NCBI GenBank assembly: GCA_964019425.1 | Contig: OZ025831.1 | Coordinates: 124,001 to 188,000 of the forward strand | Source: Flectonema sp. DT1601 | Lineage: Eukaryota > Euglenozoa > Diplonemea > Diplonemida > Diplonemidae | DNA length: 64,000 bases | Reading direction: 5' to 3' | Shown here: piece by piece, positions 48,601 through 56,176 of the stretch | Layout: each line of letters opens with the position of its first letter | Numbering within the stretch: the stretch's first letter is position 1 | The notes under the pieces: generated by a model | What the model saw: the letters and a program-made list of their open reading frames with translations, nothing else | Told to the model about the DNA's origin: nothing | Databases searched by the model: none | Program-made: the position numbers and the translations under genes

Positions 48601-50938
48601 GATTCTGAATCCCCTCCAGGCCTACTCCAAAGGGTATGAAGGTCGGAGGGTGTTCTATTGCTGGACTCTCGGGTTTCGAAGTGAGTGACGGCCCTCTCTG
48701 TGTCAAGGGCGTACCCGGGACCGACTCCGGTTCCTGCCATCGTCCGGCAGAAGTTGTTATTGGGCCAGGAAGGTGCATGACGGCAGAGTCTGGAACAGAC
48801 AGGGCGGCTTCGTTCGGCGTTATCTCTCCACCGTGCGTAGCGATTGGATCAGTGGGCGATTCATGCGGCCTCAGCCCGGTCTCCGATATCTCTAAACCTC
48901 CGGCAGTGGATTTGGAAGGGCCAGGGGGCATAGGGACAGCAGCGGCTGGGTCGATCAATATGAATACATTCCGTCCGCCTATTGGCAGTGAAGGATTGCC
49001 TGTTTCCCTTGTGGGTTCAACCGGCGCTCCTTGCGGGCGAAAAGACGGTCTCGGCTCCGGCTCCGGTAACTCTAAACTTCCGGCAATGGATATGGTTGGG
49101 CCCGGAGGAGTAGGGACAGCGGTGACTGGAGCGGTCTGATCCGTCTCGGTTCGTTTAGCGGCTGGCGAGGAAGTTACGTCTACAGCTGATGCCGGATCAA
49201 CCGGCGCTTCTAGAGGTCTGTTGAGTGGCAGTCTCAGCCCGGGCTCCGATACCTCTAAACCTCCGGCGATGGATGTGGTTGGGCCAGGAGGGGTCGGGGC
49301 AGCGGTGGCTGGAACGTGCAACGTGAACTCGTTCGGTCCAACGGCTGGCAAGGAGGCAGCTGGAGCGGACACTGGTGTGGCTGTCGGATCGGGTCCTCCG
49401 TCGTCAGTCGTGTACGGTAACGGGGTCGGCACTGGTGTTGATTCGTACTCACGCGGCTCTCCGTCTTTGTGTAGTGGAATTGCGGCACTCGTAGCGGGTT
49501 CTGCGGGCAATCTTTGCGGACTAGTCGACGGACTCGGCAAAGGCTCCGATATCCCTAAACCTCCGGCGATGGATATGGTTGGGCCAGGAGGGGTCGGGGC
49601 AGCGGTGGCTGGTTCAGTCGATGTTTTCTCGTTTCTCCCTCCAGCTGGTAAGGAAGCCGTCGGAGCGGACACTGGTGTGGCTGTCGGGTCGGGTCCTCCG
49701 TCGTCAGTCGTGTACGGTAACGGGGTCGGCACTGGTGTTGATTCGTACTCACACGGCTCTCCGTCTTTGTGTAGTGGAATTGCGACACTCGTAGCGGGTT
49801 CTGCGGGCAATCCTTGCGGACTAGTCGACGGACTCGGCACAGGCTCCGATATCCCTAAACCTCCGGCGATGGATATGGTTGGGCCAGGAGGGGTCGGGGC
49901 AGCGGTGACTGGTTCAGTCGATGTTTTCTCGTTTCTCCCTCCAGCTGGTAAGGGTGCCATCGGTGCGGACACTGGTGTGGCTGTCGGGTCGGATCCTCCA
50001 TCGTCAGTCGTGGTCGGTAACGGGGCCTGCGCCGGCACTGGTTCGAGCTCTCTCGGCTCTCCGGCTTTGTGTAGTGGAGTTGTGAGGCTCATAGTGGGTT
50101 CGGCGGACACCCCTTGCGGACTAGTCGAAGGACTCAGCACAGGCTCCGATACCTCTAAACCTCCGGCGGTAGATATGATTGGGCCAGGAGGTGTCGGGGC
50201 AGCGGTAGTTGGATCAATCGATGCGGTCTCGTTCCGTCCTTCGGTTGACAGGGTAGCGGCTGGAACGGACACCGATGTAGCTATCGGAACGGGTCCTCCG
50301 TCGTCAGTCGTGGTCGGTTGCGGGGCCGGCACTGGTGTCGATTCGAACTCCCTCGGCACTCCAGCTTTGTGTTGTGGAGTTACTAGACTCGTTGTGGGTT
50401 CCTCTGGCTTCGTGGCCGGCCTGGTAACTGTATCCCCCTCGGGTTCCGCTGACCGGCCGATCCCTCCGGCATCCGGTGTGGTTGGGTCTGGAGTTGGATC
50501 CATAGGTTGTGGGGTCGATGCGGACAATGACACGTCAACGGATGTGCTCGGTGCAGGCGGCATGTGTGGCGTGTGCGGCTTACTAGCGGATAACGCTGCC
50601 TGGTGTATGAGCGATGCTCCTCTTGCCCTGAGGGCTTCTGCAGTGCAGACCACCACTTGGGTTGAGACCCTCCTGGCATACAAGCCTGCAACCTCCCGTA
50701 GGGGTACTGTTGTGGCAATGGCTCGCAGCTGCGACAGTCGGCTCAGGGTCCTCACAGCTTTTTTTTGTGTTCTTGGCTTCTTTATGGAAATCCTTCCATT
50801 TTCCCTTCCCTCCAGTCTTAACGTAGGAGAGTCAACCAGGTGCCTACCCTGGACGCCCTTCGGGTGCGGGATTTGAACTAATTGCGTGTACGGACGCGAT
50901 GGGTTATTGCAGTGGCAGGGGATCGAACCAGCGATCAC
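45632..50938 (-). CDS. Giant LINE member 3, C-terminal polyprotein (USP - hybrid-binding - Cys finger), fused in frame to a SINE
   Basis: The 1768-codon frame starts in the SINE A sequence (first ~60 residues) and enters LINE sequence near residue 61 with TLSRLSQL...STQVVVCTAEALRARGAS, homologous to the end of the RLE module in member 1. Then follow a Pro/Thr-rich linker of 100-residue repeats (about 180-680); a USP domain (IQNLGDSCYMNA, Cys about 784; CQVC and CPSC pairs; SGHYVSYT, His about 988); two RNase H1-type hybrid-binding domains (YGVAEGRSPGVYTTW about 1050; KWYAVVRGRKSGLYDCW about 1113); an RNase H-like segment (about 1170-1270); an acidic repeat region (DTL-EEVRDASEEPADIL type); and a C-terminal Cys finger (CDFCHRLL...CTKCQITTCRRCW, about 1688-1715). 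Whether the SINE part is ever translated is unknown. Confidence 0.8.
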   Translation of the reverse strand: MIAGSIPCHCNNPSRPYTQLVQIPHPKGVQGRHLVDSPTLRLEGRENGRISIKKPRTQKKAVRTLSRLSQLRAIATTVPLREVAGLYARRVSTQVVVCTAEALRARGASLIHQAALSASKPHTPHMPPAPSTSVDVSLSASTPQPMDPTPDPTTPDAGGIGRSAEPEGDTVTRPATKPEEPTTSLVTPQHKAGVPREFESTPVPAPQPTTTDDGGPVPIATSVSVPAATLSTEGRNETASIDPTTAAPTPPGPIISTAGGLEVSEPVLSPSTSPQGVSAEPTMSLTTPLHKAGEPRELEPVPAQAPLPTTTDDGGSDPTATPVSAPMAPLPAGGRNEKTSTEPVTAAPTPPGPTISIAGGLGISEPVPSPSTSPQGLPAEPATSVAIPLHKDGEPCEYESTPVPTPLPYTTDDGGPDPTATPVSAPTASLPAGGRNEKTSTEPATAAPTPPGPTISIAGGLGISEPLPSPSTSPQRLPAEPATSAAIPLHKDGEPREYESTPVPTPLPYTTDDGGPDPTATPVSAPAASLPAVGPNEFTLHVPATAAPTPPGPTTSIAGGLEVSEPGLRLPLNRPLEAPVDPASAVDVTSSPAAKRTETDQTAPVTAVPTPPGPTISIAGSLELPEPEPRPSFRPQGAPVEPTRETGNPSLPIGGRNVFILIDPAAAVPMPPGPSKSTAGGLEISETGLRPHESPTDPIATHGGEITPNEAALSVPDSAVMHLPGPITTSAGRWQEPESVPGTPLTQRGPSLTSKPESPAIEHPPTFIPFGVGLEGIQNLGDSCYMNAALQCLCKGMPLPECNKLPEHSADCVLCTLRELKRSGSVLAAKKIWEWMKPRCGPGQSEAEHALSELLEAIVEAGAPPVDFVSTVTQIRTCQVCEDIHTVRYRTPILRLEPDQKTASALDETTTSPTDFTCPSCKSCSAEIVTSVDEPARSLFLGFKEGHFGDTKPDEVTLPESFIDASSRLYTLTGMIQHVRFNEVSGHYVSYTTNGRGGWLKQDDSAEGIYTSKVTQVKPCVALYLRREQLPSSTQDPRRILAPSNRKPSFFYGVAEGRSPGVYTTWEETKREVHKYRGAVHQRFVLRESAQRFVERYNPPSGDTKVAPPPGSKWYAVVRGRKSGLYDCWREASSMVNEFTRSRYKAFNSRLEASLYWWDHMAGGPQQDSPRMCLFFASHRNLNTGRTGAAACLLDTQLHKLTASWGATLDTADLGLASYYAALKGIQKMSQQDRNATWSCRGNMNTWSATTRTGLAGAVPDTWSFLNTPNVANNCAQFKAEEVSSRDYCSLMDVLRRTSELEGELGLRLTKKPRSPDSDSQGESASVKKPKAEADHPPPAIADPDRSPTPSASPRSKKQWSPGSDSQDEPVSVKKPKTSAPEVAREDSVTSEGPPLVDNQRNPTVTTEIENVAPTASPVETAVTTNVGQSKPEPKETDIPPPNASQELEDATASATPVTRPTDLPTEGSPLPSASLRTIVATIDPPEKGEHDASEDTVNTLKEEVYDAPGDQTDTLTGEVRDASEEPADILTVVEHDAAGELADTLAEEVRDTAEQPADILTEIEQDASGELADALDNEVCDTSEEPVDILTKEERDLSSPSSQLQAYDKETHTPPVARTLDLDSHNSSTEDPTPKTRRARSSPPRTGTSSSDVSTNDTEDTRPTCDHAPPLQKGPRVKCDFCHRLLQRKWFRSRCTKCQITTCRRCWTAGVETASRALDHPDSTPRHRRTRSCPSSNEKTKKKISPYSSADSEKTNLSPGKRLKDDC
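46090..46480 (-). repeat. In-frame acidic tandem repeats in member 3
   Basis: Five to six degenerate units of about 60 bp encoding Asp/Glu-rich EEVRDASEEPADIL-like blocks. They extend a flexible acidic linker before the C-terminal finger. Confidence 0.65.
48880..50400 (-). repeat. 300-bp in-frame tandem repeats in member 3
   Basis: Equivalent points at about 49256, 49556, 49856 and 50156 lie exactly 300 bp apart, with more diverged units near 48880 and 49060. Each encodes a 100-residue block with TTDDGGPDPTATPVSAP and PPGPTISIAGGL motifs. The middle units are nearly identical, which implies recent expansion. Confidence 0.85.
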
Positions 50939-50982
50939 CCAGCTCCGGGGCGAGAGTTATACCACTGCGCTGTACTTACCCC
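50759..50982 (-). mobile_element. tRNA-derived SINE A, copy 4, body of a multi-headed SINE
   Basis: 216-bp body 50767-50982, A8 tail (T's 50759-50766), continuous at its 5' end with the head array that follows. Confidence 0.85.
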
Positions 50983-51438
50983 AAAATGAGGGGCGGGGCG
51001 GGCTTGAACCCAGGCCGACCACGTGAAGCTGTATTGCGCTGTTAGGCGCGGCACCACAAAAAATGAGGGGCGGGGCGGGCTTGAACCCAGGCCGACCACG
51101 TGAAGCTGTATTGCGCTGTTAGGCGCGGCACCACTAGACCACCCACCCTCCAAAATGAGGGGCGGGGCGGGCTTGAACCCAGGCCGACCACGTGAAGCTG
51201 TATTGCGCTGTTAGGCGCGGCACCACTAGACCACCCACCCTCCACTTTGGAAAATGAGGGGCGGGGCGGGCTTGAACCCAGGCCGACCACGTGAAGCTGT
51301 ATTGCGCTGTTAGGCGCGGCACCACTAGACCACCCACCCTCCGATAAATGAGGGGCGGGGCGGGCTTGAACCCAGGCCGACCACGTGAAGCTGTATTGCG
51401 CTGTTAGGCGCGGCACCACTAGACCACCCTACCCTCCA
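50983..51438 (-). repeat. Tandem array of five tRNA-like heads (head B)
   Basis: Five units of about 87 bp. The four nearest the SINE body match the array at 38003-38370 unit for unit, including the same 15-bp deletion in the innermost head. The outermost unit (about 51350-51438) has the CCCTACCC variant found in the SINE B heads. Confidence 0.8.
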
Positions 51439-51449
51439 CTGTTCTGCTA

Positions 51450-51890
51450 TTTTTTTTTTTTTTTTGGTTACACTCGTCTGTGCTACCAAACTCTTTGTTT
51501 TTGTTCTTTTCACTTCTATGTTTTGTCTTTCTTTTATACTTTCTTTTTGACTTAAGTCTGACAAATTGGAAAACACGGGAAACATAGGTAGGCTCCGCCT
51601 GAGGACGTAAGAAGAGCGGCAACGGAAAAAAATAAATGGTCACGCGTCCTTGAAATTGGACACACGAAGCTAATTCGGTTACCATTCCTACCATCGATAA
51701 GGAAAACAAAGAGTCGAGCATATAACTAGAGCGGTGGTCAAAGACCACTTGAACAGCCCGAAGGCCTGCCCTCAAGAGAAATTTATAAGGAGAATAGGGG
51801 CGGGGCGGGCTTGAACCCAGGCCGACCACGTGAAGCTGTATTGCGCTGTTAGGCGCGGCACCACTAGACCACCCTACCCTCCACTGTTCT
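51450..51890 (-). mobile_element. SINE B: tRNA-like head plus LINE 3'-UTR tail, copy 2
   Basis: Head 51890-51798, LINE 3'-UTR tail 51797-51466, A-tail T's 51450-51465. Together with the next head and LINE end it forms a near-perfect tandem duplication of about 446 bp (51352-51797 against 51798-52243). Confidence 0.8.
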
Positions 51891-51894
51891 GCTA

Positions 51895-52798
51895 TTTTTT
51901 TTTTTTTTTTGGTTACACTCGTCTGTGCTACCAAACTCTTTGTTTTTGTTCTTTTCACTTCTATGTTTTGTCTTTCTTTTATACTTTCTTTTTGACTTAA
52001 GTCTGACAAATTGGAAAACACGGGAAACATAGGTAGGCTCCGCCTGAGGACGTAAGAAGAGCGGCAACGGAAAAAAATAAATGGTCACGCGTCCTTGAAA
52101 TTGGACACACGAAGCTAATTCGGTTACCATTCCTACCATCGATAAGGAAAACAAAGAGTCGAGCATATAACTAGAGCGGTGGTCAAAGACCACTTGAACA
52201 GCCCGAAGGCCTGCCCTCAAGAGAAATTTATAAGGAGAATAGGAGAAGAAGGAGAAAGGAGTATTGGAAGGGACACTGAGACAACACCGAAGGTGATGTG
52301 CAGTTACCCAACCAGGAGATGATTGATAATGATGAAAATACTAAATATTGATAAAACACTTAAATGGCGACTACGTGTCACCTACACAATTCCAAAGTCT
52401 CAGGTTGGATGCTTGTTCCATCCACCTGATCAACATCGCTACTGAAGGAAGCCAGCTGGTGGCAAAGATTGAGCCAAGACTGGCAGGAATGCCGTTGATG
52501 AGGATTAGATCACTTGATCGGTCCCATTTGCCTGTCAATGTAGAAAAGCCAAGGATTTCATATCTGGCTGCATCGAGTTTCTGTGATGGACAGCCTACGA
52601 GTAGGTGGAGTTGGTTGGATGGAGCGCTATGGCAGAATGGACATATGATGGCTTTCCGCCAGTTTTGCATCAGTGGATGACACCCCGTTCTAAAATTCGC
52701 AATTCTGATTTCATCGCTCCTTTTCATGTCGGGAGGATATTTTATCGCGGCACCTTTGACGGTGTTTTTATAGCAAGTGTAACCAATTGCTATAAGGG
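51895..52798 (-). mobile_element. 5'-truncated LINE A copy
   Basis: The last ~140 codons of ORF2 (CYKNTVKGAAIKYPPDMKRSDE onward, with the CCHC finger), the 3' UTR and a 16-nt tail (T's 51895-51910). It is nearly identical to the full LINE A copy. The 5' break at about 52798 marks the right-hand end of the retroelement block. Confidence 0.85.
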
Positions 52799-52807
52799 GG
52801 TTGACTA

Positions 52808-52855
52808 AAAAAAAAAAATAAATAAATAAATAAATAAATAAAAAGAAAAAAAAAA
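52808..52855 (+). repeat. (AAAT)n microsatellite
   Basis: A-run followed by AAAT units and further A's, between the truncated LINE and tRNA-Tyr. Confidence 0.85.
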
Positions 52856-52859
52856 CAGA

Positions 52860-52942
52860 CCTCTCGTAGCTCAATTGGTAGAGCGCGCGACTGTAGATAA
52901 ATAGATATCGCGCGGTCGCTGGTTCGATTCCGGCCGAGAGGA
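52860..52942 (+). tRNA. tRNA-Tyr (anticodon GUA) with a 10-nt intron
   Basis: The acceptor stem CCTCTCG pairs fully with CGAGAGG (52935-52941), A discriminator at 52942. D arm GCTC...GAGC, anticodon stem CGCGA/TCGCG, T arm with B box GGTTCGATTCC. The anticodon GTA is at about 52892-52894. The extra bases ATAAATAGAT after position 37 form an intron at the canonical 37/38 site; an intron is usual in eukaryotic tRNA-Tyr. A T8 run from 52943 is the pol III terminator. Confidence 0.95.
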
Positions 52943-53101
52943 TTTTTTTTAAAAAAAACTCTGTTGATTTGGCCACAAAGTTTCATCATACATCTGCTTC
53001 CATCTGTGAAAACAAATACATTTATTTCAATCCTACGAAACCAATGGACTGTGAGTGACGGCACGTGTCTGCAACAAGTCTGAAAAGACTGTTGCAATTA
53101 G

Positions 53102-53898
53102 TTATTCAGGGCAAGAAATAACATTTTCGGATGATGTAAGACCGATTCTGTCGAAGGTGTCTCCAAAACCCCCATGTTTCCATCCTTTGGGATACCCAAC
53201 TGGCTTTGAAAAGCGACCACCCCAAAAAGGGTCAAAAACTTTGCCGTGCCCTCCTTTTAGGGAAACATGAAGATGCTCTGTCAAAGAACACATTCGATGA
53301 TTCTGTGGAATAGTGTTTCTAGGTGGCTCAGCAGTTCTCTCTCTTTGCCTTTTTTGCTTTGGTAGCGTTGTCAGCGGCAGGGGTGGATATTCGTTTGCAC
53401 AACTCCTTACCCCAGCTGGTTTCCTAGGGGCTGGCCCATGTTCAATCGACCTGTCACCCTTGTCAACAGATGTTTTTTTTGTGAAAGAACAAGCCTTCCT
53501 CACTGATGGCAGCTTGTTCAAAATCACTTTCTCATAGTCAACAGGGGACACAACCAGTGCTTTGGAAAACCTGATATTTTGACAATTCAGTACTAAGCAA
53601 CTCAGTTGTGCAGTTAAGGCACAAACAAATCCTTAACGTATAGTTTTTTAGTCTACCACTCCTGTAAGAATACATACGAAGAGTTCTGCTCTGAATTCCC
53701 CCACCAAGGTTGCGATGATGCGCAACCACTGCGCAATAGCATGGCTTTCTGGGGGCGCCACTCAAGCTGTTTTTGATTATGTTCCCAAAACCTTGATTGG
53801 CACAAGAAAAAACAACCACACACAATTTTGAACTTGTGCTTCAGGAAAGTAGACCGCTGCACATCAGTTGGCGGGGTATAGGGGGAATTTGTTGACAT
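53102..53898 (-). CDS. Hypothetical two-exon gene
   Basis: Coding exons 53678-53898 and 53102-53570, with an intron at 53571-53677 (GTATGT...AATATCAG, 107 nt, splitting a Ser codon). The frames join to give about 229 aa without a stop. The ATG at 53896-53898 is preferred; a TTTTGCAG acceptor just upstream suggests a 5'-UTR intron. The protein is basic and Pro-rich with short motifs (PYTPPTDVQRSTFLKHKF; PPLPLTTLP; KVFDPFWGGRFSKPVGYPKG) but no domain I recognise. The SP-YTPP start and the aromatic/Pro-rich tail recall small axonemal microtubule-lining proteins, only a vague resemblance. It lies 80 bp downstream of the ankyrin gene on the same strand. Confidence 0.55.
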
Positions 53899-53978
53899 TT
53901 TTGTGCAAGATTCGATTACATCTGCAAAAATTATGATAAATAACCCTGCATTTCTGAACAATACATTTGTCAAAAAAA

Positions 53979-55805
53979 TTACTTTTTTTTCAGTAAAGAG
54001 AAAAGAGTAGTTTTTGGGCTTGACTTAGACAGGGGCTTTAGCAAATCATGCGCACGCACCTGTTTTAAGAATGAGTTGCACACACTCTTGTGCTTTGGCA
54101 AGGCACCCACTCCATTTTCAATGAGAAATCTAACGGCAGGCAGTCGTGATTCATGATTGCGTTCCAAACAGCTGTATACTACAGCTGCCAGTAAAGTAGC
54201 TTCGTCGTTTCTGACCCTACCTATTGTGTGAATATCAGCGCCATTGGCTAATAGCATGCTGAATATGCGGACAATAAGACCAGGGTCTAAATGAACATTC
54301 ATTGTAGCCGCAGCGAAGAGAGCGTCACAGTGATGCTCATTCTTGAAATTGACGTTCAAGTTATCACACTTGTCAATGAAAAACTGAATCACATCTGCAA
54401 AACCTTTCTTTGCTGCAATGATTAAGGGAGAGTTACCATAAGGTGCTCTGTCAACTGGAATATTGACATCGTCGAAATCGTACCGCTCGGGCCGTTGTTC
54501 GAGGAGCGTCTTTTCTCGCTCTCCCCAATTCTCCGGAGATATGAGGACATTTGAGGTTATCATGGCGCCAGCCTCGATTAGCAACTCTACCAGTTTGTAG
54601 TTGTATTTAGTAACTGCAATCTGCAATGGAGACCTTCTGCCCCCGTTCATAAATTGATGCTGCTCCTCTTGTGTTAACTTTATGCAAATTTGCTCTAAAA
54701 TGAGTGCCGTTGCCTCTAATTGTGAATGAATACAGCTCTGATGGAGGAGTGACACACCACAGCTAGTTTTTGAAATGCAGAAGCTTTCTGAAGAAAATAT
54801 TATTTTGAGGTTTTTCAAGTCACCAACTGAGATGCAAACAACAGCTGCCTCGTGCAGTATCTCACTGTTTTCGATGTGACTAATAAATATTTGAACAATT
54901 TCAGTATTCCCACTCTGGCAGACAGTACGTACAAGTGTTCCAAGATCTTCAGTTGCTTCTCCTCCCTTTTTGGCAATACGCAAAGAGTTTTTCAAAACCA
55001 CGTCACATATTTCCGGCTGTTGTTGGAAAACAGCTTCCTGCAGTATATCGGCTGAGAGCTCCGATAATTCTGATGCTATCCTATCAATGATTTTTACAAC
55101 ACTGGGTGGTGCTACGTAATACCTCTTGTACTTTGAAACAATAAGGAGAAGATCTGAACTACACCAGCAAATACCTATATCCAGAAGTACTCGGAGGAGT
55201 TCCTGTTGGGAGTCCGTAATTACTCCCTGAGAGCTGAAAACATTAAACGATGAAAAGGCAACTCCACAAGCATCAATACAACACGACTCAGCTATAGCAC
55301 GGGCAAAATATCCAGACGCCTGGAGTTTAATTAGGATTGTCACAGGGTCAAATCCGCGTGATGTAACCTCTGTAATAAAGTACAACAAGATATCCCTAGC
55401 TTGTCTAAACAGTACAAATGCTGATAAAATATCATCTTGGGAAAGACCAGCATCAAGGTAGTCAAGAAGCCCATCAACATCTTCTTTCTTTAATTGGCAA
55501 GTCTCTTTATGTTGCAGTCGCCTTAGCTCATTTTGATAAGTTGACCTGGTCCAGTTACCCAAGCGAGTCGCAGCTGACGCTTTCCGAGATATCTCAGCTT
55601 CGATCACTACCCCAGGCTCGATTCCTACAGCAAAAATATTTTGCTTAACTTCGGACAACTTCTTCCCTTCAAAATAAAGATCAAATGTGTCAACCAACAT
55701 CCCAAGTTCTTCGGATATCCGAACCTTGAAATCTTTGATTCTATCTTCTGGGAATATCTCCAGTATATAATCGGCCTCTAAAAAAGTGACAGTCACATTA
55801 GCCAT
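53979..55805 (-). CDS. Ubiquitin-like domain plus ankyrin-repeat protein
   Basis: 608 aa, no intron. Residues 1-75 look like a beta-grasp ubiquitin-like domain (VTVTFLEADYILEIFPEDRIKDFKVRISEEL...FDLYFEGKKLSE...GIEPGVVIEAEI). From about residue 220 to 580 there are degenerate and clear ankyrin repeats, the best being GVSLLHQSCIHSQLEATALIL, RSPLQIAVTKYNYKLVELLIEAGA and NSPLIIAAKKGFADVIQFFIDKC. The combination suggests a protein-protein adaptor, possibly tied to ubiquitin or proteasome pathways. No F-box, RING or SOCS box is seen. The start ATG (55803-55805) begins the first beta strand, so it is well supported. Confidence 0.8.
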   Translation of the reverse strand: MANVTVTFLEADYILEIFPEDRIKDFKVRISEELGMLVDTFDLYFEGKKLSEVKQNIFAVGIEPGVVIEAEISRKASAATRLGNWTRSTYQNELRRLQHKETCQLKKEDVDGLLDYLDAGLSQDDILSAFVLFRQARDILLYFITEVTSRGFDPVTILIKLQASGYFARAIAESCCIDACGVAFSSFNVFSSQGVITDSQQELLRVLLDIGICWCSSDLLLIVSKYKRYYVAPPSVVKIIDRIASELSELSADILQEAVFQQQPEICDVVLKNSLRIAKKGGEATEDLGTLVRTVCQSGNTEIVQIFISHIENSEILHEAAVVCISVGDLKNLKIIFSSESFCISKTSCGVSLLHQSCIHSQLEATALILEQICIKLTQEEQHQFMNGGRRSPLQIAVTKYNYKLVELLIEAGAMITSNVLISPENWGEREKTLLEQRPERYDFDDVNIPVDRAPYGNSPLIIAAKKGFADVIQFFIDKCDNLNVNFKNEHHCDALFAAATMNVHLDPGLIVRIFSMLLANGADIHTIGRVRNDEATLLAAVVYSCLERNHESRLPAVRFLIENGVGALPKHKSVCNSFLKQVRAHDLLKPLSKSSPKTTLFSLLKKK

Positions 55806-56176
55806 CTGTTGTTCTGCGCCTGACTAAATATAAAGTTTGACTCCAGCTACCTTTAGTATCAACACTACACCTTACTTCGCAGTAATAGGATTTTAAATAC
55901 CAGTAGCAACGGTTGCCTTGGTAAAAGGAACAAAACATACAGAGGAATAAAATAGGGAAGTAATGAAGGGCCACGTTAGGCGAACTCCGCATCACGTGGT
56001 TTGCCCAGTATAATAGGGAAATATGTGTTGACAGAACTTAAACTTAAACAGGAAAAGGCAACTAAAACAACAATCAAATACCTAGTCAAACAAATAAAAC
56101 ATGACAACTGACCAGGAATAAATAATTCGAGTAACAATACGCACAGAGCAAAGGGTTGTACAGAACACAGAAAATA
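55806..56176. other. Intergenic region
   Basis: AT-rich, no gene seen. It lies between the ankyrin gene promoter side and the 3' end of the next minus-strand gene. Confidence 0.45.

Larger units (their letters stand above)
44958..50758 (-). mobile_element. Giant RLE-type LINE, member 3 (5'-truncated)
   Basis: The 5' break at 50758 falls near the end of the RLE domain and is joined to a SINE A tail. The ORF runs to 45632, then about 630 bp of 3' UTR (45631-44999) and a 41-nt A-tail (T's 44958-44998). The RT is lost, but about 1710 downstream codons are open, implying recent insertion. Confidence 0.8.

Noticed and set aside
49221-50876. 551-codon plus-strand ORF with Gly/Val-rich repeats
   Set aside because: It is the antisense of the 300-bp coding repeats; period and composition explain the openness.
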